Positions 11,261 to 21,552 of a stretch of DNA of 64,000 nucleotides are shown here, piece by piece. Made by a program: the position numbers and the translations under genes. The notes below the pieces were generated by a model, which did not search any database, had not been told where the DNA came from, and saw only the letters and a program-made list of their open reading frames with translations. Source of the DNA: Vigna angularis (Eukaryota; Streptophyta; Magnoliopsida; Fabales; Fabaceae); contig NC_068976.1 in the NCBI RefSeq assembly GCF_016808095.1, positions 21,112,371 through 21,176,370 on the forward strand, given 5' to 3'. The first letter of the stretch is position 1. Each line of letters starts with the position of its first letter.

Positions 11261-14151
11261 CTATAGCCGCTGAGACGATGCACTATCATTTTCTTCAATG
11301 TCGTCAAATTCCACCGGTTTCCCTCGAACAAGCTTCCTGTAAATCAAATAACAAATTAGAAGGACATTTACAGATACATATTTAAAGAATTAACGAGTAA
11401 AATATAATTTCAAAATAAAAATTTCAGTGGCAACAAGGCATGCCAAACATGGGTATACTTCAACCATTAGAAATGATTTTTTTACTCTACAAATGAGTTA
11501 AACTCGAGTGAAATTTCTATGGTCAACAAAAATAAACCATTACTAAGGAATGCATTTAGCATGCCCTTACTGAAATTGTCACTCTTGTCATGTGGTTCAA
11601 AGAAATTTTATGGGTTCCAAGATTTTACGTTCTTTTGGTTCAAAGAATTCCTTTTTAACTGATAAACAGATTACAATCAGTTGTTAAGTTGAGATACCTT
11701 TGAGATATAAAATTCTCAGACAGTGCCTTATCCAGCCTCTCTTCAAACGGGGTTGCATGCCATTTTACTTTCTGGTCCTGTGGACAATCAGTCAAAGACT
11801 ACTAATCAGATGGAGTATAAAGATTTAAAAACCTTATAACACCAAATAATGATTGCAAAACATACCTCCTTGTACTTAGTTGTGGAATTCGGGATGCCAT
11901 TGCCATACCACCACTTAAGAGAAATGGGAGAATGCTCATCAATGATTGACAGAGGAGTTAATCTAGCAGACAAAATCGATTTCTCCTCATTGTCATATCC
12001 ATCTGAAATTTTCTTCAACCCTTGTTCTGGAATAGGAGTTCCATTTTGAGATTGGTCAACCAAATTACTCAGCTCACTTGAATCTTCTTCGAAACTAAAA
12101 TCCCCGGCCTCTAGTATTTTGCATCGAAAGACATTATCACCTCGATTGTTAGTTGGATAGACAAACTGAGACCGAACCTGAGCCTTACCACTACGTAACT
12201 CTTCTAATGATGTAGGATACACAGTTCCTGGTGTTTGAATCTCATCGAATAACTTCAACGGGGTAGGATAAGGAGATTGTTTATATGCACTTTGATTGTT
12301 TGGTGATTTGTTTTCTTTCATATGCCAATCGTTTGATGAGCTTCCGTAGGATGCCAAGTCAGTTTCTCTTTCAAAACGAACAGACTTGTTCTTTCTCTGA
12401 GTATTTGAGGGTAGCAGAGGTGAAACTAAAGCTGCATTCCTTTCAGAAATATCTTCCCCATGAGGGTTCCCTGCACAACTTTTTTCTATATAGTCAACAG
12501 AGTCATCGCGAGTATCTTGTGCTTTGGAGACGCAACTGCAAAAGAAATGAAACTAACATCCGATCAGGTTCTAGTTCTCCCTCCTATGTAATTGCCAGTT
12601 GACAAGTCCAAGTTCCAACCAAAACATCCCGACAATTAGCAATTATTTAAAATCTAAAATATAAAAGGAATGAAGGAGCCATTTGAAGGACATTTCTCTT
12701 AAAATCACAGACTGCCTAATTTTCTATTAGTTAAAAATGCAGTTTCTCTATTAAGAGCTCTAACAGTAAAAAATGCATCTAAAGCCGACTACAATGAAAA
12801 TTGAGTAAAAAGCTTCACCTACTATGCAAATTGACTCAAGTGTCACTTTCAAATTCATTATTATTGAATATCAGTATTAACAAAAAAAATCCAAAGTCAA
12901 CAATAACCTATTTGATGTGTGCTCAAATGAATTCATGCTATTTCCCCACTCATGGCAAAGTTTTATCGGAGTTGGTGGATCAAATGATTGGACATCCGGC
13001 TGCAGTTTCTCCAAAGACGTGTTAGGAAGCCAAGAATAAAATCTTGAAGGGTCAGATTCATGATCAGGAGATGGTGATTTCTTCAATTGCTCAGATGCTT
13101 TGCGAATTTCAATAGGTGTTCCTGGTAAGGTCCCACAAGCTTTAAGAAACTTAGCCTGTGGAAATAGTTTAAGTAATGAGACAATCAAAATTCAATTGAC
13201 AGAAACAGAAATGTAAGAACAAAATAATAAACAAGATGTAAAAGAAACTTGGAAGTATTTGACATTTGATATATGCATGGTTCCATGTACAGTTTAGGGT
13301 TTGGATAAAAAAAATGTATACATGAATACACGGCAGATGATTGAAAGGTGATGGATGACTGACTTTTAACAAGCCAAATTGAATGAAAACTAATGGTCCT
13401 AAGAGTGCTTCTTTATCAAATGTTTCCAGCATTTTTACAAAAGAGGTTCATAAAATCATCTGTTGTTCTTCACATTTTATTTGTATACTACATCCAAGAG
13501 GTTCTTAAAATTTACATTTCACATCTGCGCAAGAACAACTCAAAAACCTAACCATGTCACAGTTTGTCTATTCATTTCACCCAGCTTGAAGCGAATTCAC
13601 AAGATAAAATATTAATCTTATTTTACTCGATGCCCTAACTTGTTCAGACAAAATTTGTAACAATCAAACACAACCTGACAAAAATCATTAAGAAATAATT
13701 TCAGCTGCAGTAATAGTGAAATACCAATAGCAATATTAATAACTCAACGAAAATACCTCGTCCTGGAGTCCCTGGAATTCTCCCTGAAACCCCACCCCAT
13801 CGATCCGAGCAGAATTATCTCTCTCTTCTAAAAAGTTAGAACACAGAATCAGTAAAAGAAATGAAAGACAAAAAGAAAACGTAAAAGCAGTAAGAAAGAA
13901 ACCAAAAACACCTTCAGTTAATAAAGAAGGCAAGCTGTTCCGAGATGTCACAACACCCTGGTACATACACAGAAAATTCTAATTATTACAGACAACCAAA
14001 CAAAAAAGTAATTAAAAATAATACGTGAAAAGAAGAAAGACAAATGCGAAATGTGAAATTTTACGTTGGAACGATTGGTGGTGGAAATCAATTGCGGTGT
14101 GTGCGTACGGCGAGTGTCTCTGATCCGGAAGCAAGCGAAGAAGCAGCCCAT
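11261..14151 (-). CDS. JASON: JASON homologue (meiosis II spindle organisation)
   Basis: In Arabidopsis, JASON keeps the two meiosis II spindles apart in male meiocytes; loss gives unreduced pollen. Seven exons: 14065-14151, 13912-13957, 13757-13827, 12908-13155, 11866-12535, 11698-11777 and 11261-11336. All phases agree and give 425 residues. Family landmarks in order: an N-terminal MGCFFACFRIRD; a FLKACGTLPGTPIEIRKAS block; NKSVRFERETD; PTPLKLFDEIQTPGTVYPTS; and the C-terminal YGNGIPNSTTKYKE followed by WHATPFEERLDKALSE and RKLVRGKPVEFDD. The Cys-rich MGCFF start may carry lipid modification (inference). ATG 14151 is chosen because it begins the conserved MGCFF; an upstream in-frame ATG exists at 14310. 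No lesion is seen. Phase consistency and motif order make the assignment strong, although the family is poorly characterised biochemically. Confidence 0.9.
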
Positions 14152-15891
14152 TACTTTGGTGAAGGATCGGAAGAAGAAACGGATCATGAACCAGAAGACG
14201 CTCCTCAGCATGTCATGGAAATTCAGAAACCCTAACTTCGAATTCAGTTCAAAATCGAAACGGAGTCTGAGAAAGGGCGTGAACAGTGAGTGCTTGAGCA
14301 GCGTCTCCAATTTGAATTTTGAAGTGGCTCACAGCGAGGGAAATTAAATTAATTAATCAATAAGAAAAAATTGTTAATTTAAGAATCATTTTGAAGAATT
14401 CTTTTTTACAACTGTTTACTAAATATTATTTATAACTGCCAGTAAAAATACATGCGTTTCATATTTTTTAATAATTAAAAAATTATAACTAGAAAAATAA
14501 ATACATAAATAAAATAAGATCCATTTGAGATTGAGTAATTTCCAAAGTATTTTCAAATTTAAAAATATTTTTCGAAATATTGATTTTAAAAAATATTTGT
14601 ATATTTTTTAACACAGTGTGTTGAAAAGTATTTATGAATTTGGAAAATGTCTCAACGTTCAATTGAGAATATAAAAATATTGTTTCAGAATAAGTATTTT
14701 GGAAGATGTTTTTCATATCGAAAATATTTTTCAGAACATTCTGTTCAAAATGTATTTATTTATCTTAAGTGTTTTGAAAGACTTTTCTAAATTTAAAAGT
14801 ATCTTTCGAAATATTTAATCCGAATTTTTAAAGATAGTTTTAGATTTGAAAATATTTTTCAAATCATTTAATCTGTACTTTTTTATACTTGCGATTTCCT
14901 TTTTATACCCCGGTCCCAAAAAGAAGGAGAAAGGAAGAGAAAGTGAAAATAAAAAGTGTATTTAAAGTTTTTAATATCTATTTTAAGGATAAAATGGAGA
15001 TACAATATTTTATAGGGGTGCAGAAAGAAACTACTACCTTTTGTTCTTGCTTCAGCGCACAAGCCCAACCCGAATTTTGCTTTAATTGTATATTATATGC
15101 ACCTTTTAAAACATATACTCAGCAAAATAAATTGATTTTTTTTTCAATGAAAGTTGAGATAATTAAGGATAAAAAATAATTCTATATTCATGAATATTAT
15201 TCATAATCTGTCCTGATGTGGTTGAATGTTTTCAATGAAAGTTGGATTGATGTTATAAAATCATTCATTAGGTCTATTTGAAATTTGGTAATATGAATTT
15301 TGTGTCTTTAGTATTTTTTATCTTTAATTTTTTTTGTCCTCATTTTTTTATTATTCTCAGTTTTTGTTGAATTACCACAATGACACTCTAATTCTCAAAT
15401 CAAAAATTGACTAAAATGATTTAATATTGAAAATATGATTTTGTATAGATAATAAACTTACATTTCTTTTATAGATGCTCAACTATTTATAATAATTTTA
15501 ATGGTCTTATATATTTGTATGGATTATTAAGGGAGACTCAATTATCTTTTAATATGAGTTACAGTGTCGATTTATTTACAGTGCTGCTAATTGTATGATT
15601 GAATGACAATTGTTAGTATCAATTAACTTAGTATTTTCCAAAAGTACCTTATAATCACACTAGAGAACATGACTAACAATAGAACTATAAAATTAGACTT
15701 TATATTTTAAGACATCTTTCTACAAATAACTAAATATAATATATATAATTTTTTTCTTTGTAAAATCTAATTTCCTATGATATTGTAACCACATTTAACT
15801 ACACGAGCTTTTTTCTTTTATTAGGAAATGGACATAAAATTTGTATTATATATGAATTGTTTTAAGAATATGTGAACGTGATTTAAATAAA
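14152..15891. other. Intergenic DNA with a diverged short-unit repeat patch
   Basis: The first 200 bases are the presumed leader and promoter of JASON. The tract 14540-14880 contains at least four diverged copies of a motif like AATATTTTTCGAAATATT followed by TTTAATC/TGATTT. The rest is AT-rich with no supported gene. Confidence 0.45.
14540..14880. repeat. Diverged array of AATATTTTTCGAAATATT-like units
   Basis: Units are recognisable near 14560, 14718, 14797 and 14846, each with an AATATTTTTC or AGTATCTTTC core and commonly a following GAAATATTTAATC. The core is partly self-complementary. Copies are too diverged for a firm period. Confidence 0.45.
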
Positions 15892-16187
15892 GTTAGAAAA
15901 TTGATTTTTAAGCCTAATTCAATCCTCAAAATCAATTTCCTTCATTTTGAGGTATAAACATATGGAACGTGAGAATAGAATTAAAGGGTGGTCCGATAGT
16001 GTTCCAACAATAGGTGGAACAGAATGTCACATAGATCTGATTAGGATAGGCTTCAACCTGACTTTGATACCAGGTTAGAAAAATGGTTTTTAAATCTAAT
16101 TTAACTTTAAAAAACCGATTTATATAATAAGATTTGTACCTACTTATATATTATAATTTAATTTTATCTCACGTGAGACTTCCAACA
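15892..16187 (-). mobile_element. Degraded but complete TRIM (miniature LTR retrotransposon)
   Basis: Read on the minus strand, a 115-bp LTR (16187 down to 16073) begins TGTTGGAAGTCTCACGTGAG and ends TTTCTAACC. It is followed by TGGTATCAAAGTC (16060-16072), a tRNA-Met-type primer site. After about 63 bp of internal sequence a second LTR starts TGTTGGAACACT (16009) and ends TTTTCTAAC (15892). The two LTRs are diverged but share the TAAATCGG/AAATTGATT and TTAAAAACCA/TTAAAAATCAA blocks. No protein is encoded, as expected for a TRIM. A related LTR lies at 44004-44122. Confidence 0.65.
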
Positions 16188-16746
16188 AATAACATATTAT
16201 TAGGTATGAAAGACTAAGTTTAGGTATTATTATTGTTTGATGATGATAAGAGTTGATGCAGCATTATTTGACTATGAATGGTTATCGTGGTCTTTTGCTG
16301 ATCGCATAGCTACGTATACCTAGTTGCCCACATGACCACCACATGCATCAATATCCAAACAAAATGCCAATCAAGCTACTTTCCAGATTCCAAAAGTTCA
16401 TGAAAGCATATCCTTCACTTGCACCTTTAAAGTCACACCAACCTTACGCTGAACTCCATACCTCATAAATGCTTAAAAATACTTTCCTATAATTAATAAC
16501 TTGGAAAAAAAAATTAAGAAAACGTATGTGTCAAACCAAACCTTCTCCGAGAACACTATACCTACTCACTTGAGAAACCCGAAAAAAATAAACCTTAAAA
16601 TTGCCGACTTGGGATTTGATTTTTCATATGATGCAATGAACAGCGTGAATGAGTTCAGCATCGTACTCTTTCAATTATTAGAATTTTACTTATGTTAACG
16701 ATAACATAACATACATTTTCGTATATGTGAGACTGAAATCTCTCTT
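16188..16746. other. Gene-free stretch between two mobile elements
   Basis: I see no supported gene. A short plus-strand open frame (16501-16698) has no recognisable motif and no splice context. Confidence 0.4.
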
Positions 16747-17557
16747 AGACTTTGTTCTTTTGAGTAGATTTGAGAGAGATGATTTGGGGAAGATGATTTG
16801 AATGGATTTGAGGGTAATTTTTTAGTTGTTTTTTTGAGTGGATTTGAGGATAATTTTTTAGTTGTTTTTTTGAGTGGATTTGTCGGTAATTGAGAGTGAA
16901 TTTGTGAGTAATTGAGAGTGAATTTGGAAGTAAAGTTTGTGAGAATTAGTGTAGGATTTGATTGATGTGATAGATTTTAAAAATTAGTTTAATTGGTAGA
17001 AATTAAAGATTACCAAAATACCCCTAGTTATAAAAGTAATATAAAATGTTATTTATAAATGTAATATTTAATTGTAAAAATGTTTATAAAGAAAAAAAAA
17101 TTATGAATAATTTATAAAATTAATTTTTAAAAATTATAAAAATTAAATAATCAACTTATTTTTAATAAATTAGAAAATATAATATACCTAATTTTATTAA
17201 GATGTAGATCTTTTTAAATTATAGTATTAAAATAATTATACAAAAAACTGAAAAATATATAGCCTTGTAACCGGTTACGCGTTTGCGTAACCGGTTACGC
17301 GTGCCAGCCAAAACTTCACTCTGCTGTAACCGGTTACGCCACCCTCTTTCGTTGCTTAAATTAGAGGGCACATACAACTTTTCCGCGACAATTCACTCAA
17401 ATCTCATCACAACCGCGGGTGACTGAACAGTGCAACCATCCCGCATTTCACTACAAATCCGTCCGCGCATTTCACTCCAACCGAACGCATAACGAGCTTA
17501 ATTCCTCGCTCGCAAAACTGTGTGAACAGTTAAATCGCTTCAAACGAACACAGCGTT
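16747..17557. mobile_element. Non-autonomous Mutator-like element, copy A
   Basis: The left end, ACTTTGTTCTTTTGAGTAGATTT, is matched inverted at the right end, AAATCGCTTCAAACGAACACAGCG, giving imperfect terminal repeats of about 24 bp. The left subterminal region is built of repeated GGATTTGAGGGTAATTTTTTAG-type units (about 16795-16930) and is nearly identical to 31005-31300. The right half holds three perfect GTAACCGGTTAC palindromes (17267-17278, 17287-17298, 17326-17337). It is non-coding. The superfamily (Mutator-like versus another TIR group) is inference, and I found no clear target duplication. Confidence 0.6.
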
Positions 17558-19576
17558 AAATTGACCGCTTAAATACTTGTTAAACACATTCTGACACTTA
17601 AATCACTAATTAAAGTAGAAAATCTGAAATCAAACTTGTTATTAATCTAATAATAATCACCTTTTATTACATAACTCATTCATCAAGAAAGACTAATATT
17701 TTTAATTAAAGTTGTAATGAATAAGTAATTATCCGTGGGACAACTTCCAAACCTGTCATATTCCTTCTCCGAATCTTCCATACATCTTAATTGGCATCGA
17801 GGTTGTGGTAGGAAAGAGTAGCATCATGCTCTTACTGATTATATCTAATTTTTGTTAGAAAATATTTATAATTTTATAGAATCATTTTCTATAAGAACGA
17901 AGTGCTCTTAATGTGTTTCGAAATTTGTCATTGATTGTTTTTTTCTATGTAAAAATTGAATTTAAGTATCAAAACGTAGTTGAAGATGCAAAAAAATTTC
18001 AAAAGTATAAAAAATCGCAGTTGAGGGAAACAGATATGATAATTATGTCCTTTACTAGCAAAATAAACTAGAATTTTGTATATGATATATTTCTATTTAC
18101 ATCAACGAAAGAGCAAATTTTATTTTGATTTATTACTAAACCAAACTGCTATTAATTTTACGACTTTGATATTAATTATATATGTACAATTTTACTTAAA
18201 TATTTGTTATAAGAAAAGTATTTTAAAAATATCTTACCTGAACTCATAAACACAACACCAACCTTTTGCGTCAATTTTATTATTAAATCGAAAAACTAAA
18301 TACAAATTTAGCTTCAGATTCATTTTTCCATCATGAAAACCAAAATTATTATTATTTGAAGTTAAATATAAATCACATATTTATGTTTGTCCGGACTTAA
18401 GGTGAGAAACCAAATATGCACTAAGACAATATCTGATGTATCTATCAAATCTTTTTAATGTTGAATTCATTTGGATCTCTTTTCTATATTCTTAAGAAAA
18501 AAAAGTAAATTTTGTTGGTTTTATTGTAACATATTTTTTCCCTATTATCGAAAATAATTTATAAAAAATAAAATTAGTTTAGCTACATATTTTATCGTTA
18601 AACTATTACTATTTTATGAGTTTATTAGTAATTTTTTTTATATGTTACCTTCATTTATTTTTTTCAATTTAACATATTTTAACAATATGTATTAAACTAT
18701 TATTATTTTATGAGTTTATTAGTTATTTTTTTATATATGCTACCTTCATTTTTTGTTCAATTTAACATATTTCAACATGTTAAAGCGTCATGAAAAGAAA
18801 AAAAAATGTAGTGAAAACGATGTCATTTCACAAAAATCGTTTTAAACAAATATCGCTTTGTTTTTCTTAATTACGTTTTATTATATTTCATTACATATTT
18901 AACAGATCAATGAAAAATTAAATGATAAAAGTGTAATGTTTTAAAATTTTAATACAAAATGTGTGTGAAGGCATAATTTGAATGTGTACAGAAAATTTGC
19001 GACTCTGAATAAATTTTGTAAATACAACGCAAGCAAACCAAAACATAGGACCACACGTAAACACGAAATCTATGAATACTTGGAATAAGCGAGGAAAGAA
19101 ATGAGTGGTGTAAAAAATTTAAAAAATATTATTTAGAACTCAGAAATTTCAAAAGAATAATTTTTTTCGGTGTTTTTATTTTTATAATACAGAAAATGCT
19201 TGGCAACCCTTTTGTTGGTTATTATTAAAAAATAGAAAAAGAAAATAAAATTGTGGCTTAAAAATAAAGAGACTGAGAGAGAAGAGAGTGTTGGAGTAAA
19301 AGACAAAGAAGATGATCTCAAGTTGATCACATTGAGGATTACAAGGCCACTGTCCATACATTTTGACATGTGTAGGCTACGGGTTTCATTACAATCACAA
19401 TCTCTTTTCTATATATCCTTGTTCAGTTTCTGAATTTAGTTACAACCTCAGAAAACAAACAACCTTATTCTCAAACCAAACTGCATTATTCTCAAAGGTT
19501 TCTTCATTTTCATCCTTCACTACTTGTGAAGCTGCACCTGAAGTAGTGGAAGGAAGAAAGTTTCGCTGTTCTTGAG
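17558..19576. other. Intergenic DNA and phytoene synthase upstream region
   Basis: No gene is supported. It includes an imperfect tandem duplication of about 93 bp (18598-18780). The last 200 bases (about 19390-19576) are less AT-rich and are the likely leader of the downstream phytoene synthase gene. Confidence 0.45.
18598..18780. repeat. Imperfect tandem duplication of about 93 bp
   Basis: A unit running TTAAACTATTACTATTTTATGAGTTTATTAG through CCTTCATTTA to CAATTTAACATATTTTAACA is repeated immediately, from about 18691, with small substitutions and a few length differences. It is non-coding. Confidence 0.75.
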
Positions 19577-21552
19577 ATGTCTGGTGTTCTTGTTTGGGTG
19601 AGTTGTTGGCCCAAAGAGAACATCAACTCCTTGGTGAGCTTTGCAGGCAGGAGTAGCAGTGGTGAAAGAAACCAAAGAAGGTTCTCAGGAGTCAGCTTTG
19701 CCAGTGGGGTTTCTGCTTTTTCCAGTGCAGTGGCAGCTGACACTTCAAGATCCTCAGAGGAGAGGGTCTATGATGTCGTGCTGAAGCAAGCAGCTCTTGT
19801 GAAAGAGAACAAAAGGGGTACAAACATTGGTTTAGATTTGGACAAAGATGTTGGAGCTGATTTCACCAATGGGGATCTGTTGAATGTGGCTTATGATCGG
19901 TGTGGTGAAGTCTGTGCTGAGTATGCCAAGACATTTTACTTAGGTAGTACTTGTTTCTTTTTTTCCCCTTTTCTAAGAAACTGTTACATTACATGGTTTA
20001 GAATCATTATCTGTTCATTGTCCTAACCAATTGTCTTCAAAATGTAAACTTTTTAGGCACACAATTGATGACTGCAGAGCGACGAAAAGCGATTTGGGCA
20101 ATTTATGGTATCTGTAATCAGATTACATTACATTTCTTACTGCTACTTTCAGGTTCTCCACTGAGATTTGTTTTGGATTTGACAATCTCATTTGTCCTTT
20201 GCAGTTTGGTGCAGAAGAACTGATGAACTGGTTGATGGACCAAACTCTTCACACATCACCCCTGGTGCCTTGGACAGGTGGGAGCAACGATTAACTGATG
20301 TTTTTGAAGGTCGACCCTATGATATGTATGATGCTGCTCTCTCACATACTGTCTCAAAGTACCCAGTTGATATTCAGGTACTTTAAATGTTAAATCAAAG
20401 TTTGAGCTTTACACCCCTTTTGGACTATACTTACATGCTACTTTTTGTGTTATTCCTTACTGAAAATTTGAGTTTTATTTTTGTAATTTATGTTGGCCTT
20501 TGATGCAAACCTTTATTACTTAAGAATACCCAGATGAAATGAAGTAGAGGAGAGTCATTGATTCTGATGAAACAAAATTGTGAAACTTGTGTGCTGAAAC
20601 GGATTCTAATGAAATTGAATTGTTCTTTGAAACAGCCCTTTAAGGACATGATCCAAGGAATGAGGATGGACCTTAAGAAGTCAAGATACGAAAACTTTGA
20701 TGAACTGTACCTTTACTGCTACTATGTTGCTGGAACAGTAGGCCTTATGAGTGTGCCAGTAATGGGGATAGCACCAGATTCAAAGGCTTCAACAGAGTGC
20801 ATTTATAATGCTGCATTGGCTCTAGGCATTGCAAATCAACTCACCAACATTCTCAGAGACGTGGGAGAAGAGTAAGTTTCTTTGAACACTTCAATGCCAT
20901 CCAATTAAACAAAACACAAAAAAGAAATGACATTTAACATCTTTTTCACTTAAGGGTATCTCACCATAACTTGCCAAGAAATGAAAAACAAATAGCAACA
21001 TAACTAAAACGCAATATAAACTAGGCCTATGCCAGACAATGTTTAAATAATATATGCACCAATAGTGTAGAATTTTGTTGCATGATCTTGCGGAAATCTG
21101 ATGGTAACAAGGGAAAAGCTTTTACACTATTTATGTTAGACTCTAGTTTTAGTTGTCCATAGCATTGCAATCATGTTGTCTAATTTGGTGTAGTTTTTTA
21201 TGATTGCAGTGCCAGAAGAGGAAGAGTATATCTTCCACAAGATGAATTGGCAAAAGCTGGGCTTTCAGATGATGACATTTTCCGGGGTAAAGTTACAGAT
21301 AAATGGAGGAAATTCATGAAGGGACAGATAAAGAGAGCAAGGATGTTTTTTGATGAGGCAGAGAAAGGAGTTGCAGAGCTAAACTCTGCTAGCAGGTGGC
21401 CAGTGTGGGCATCACTGTTGTTATATAGGCAAATATTAGATTCTATTGAAGCCAATGACTATAATAACTTCACAAAAAGGGCTTATGTAGGAAAAGTCAA
21501 GAAGCTCTTGTCACTTCCTGCTGCCTATGGTCTTTCACTTCTAGGCCCTTAG
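19577..21552 (+). CDS. PSY: Phytoene synthase
   Basis: A plastid enzyme that condenses two geranylgeranyl diphosphates to phytoene, the first committed and usually rate-limiting carotenoid step. Five coding exons: 19577-19943, 20057-20107, 20205-20377, 20636-20871 and 21210-21552. Phases agree and give 389 residues. The first 60 or so residues are rich in Ser, Arg and Ala with few acidic residues, as expected for a transit peptide. The mature part holds [20 protein letters not shown], the first Asp-rich motif DELVD (146-150), [14 protein letters not shown], and the second motif DVGED (272-276) split across the exon 4/5 border. The C-terminus runs [14 protein letters not shown] to SLLGP. Key residues are all present and the gene looks functional. 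The last coding exon is uninterrupted through [12 protein letters not shown]. The start at 19577 is the first in-frame ATG. Confidence 0.96.

Noticed and set aside
14044..14347. Plus-strand frames over the first JASON exon
   Set aside because: Antisense shadows of the minus-strand MGCFFACF exon, which fits the family start and splice phase.
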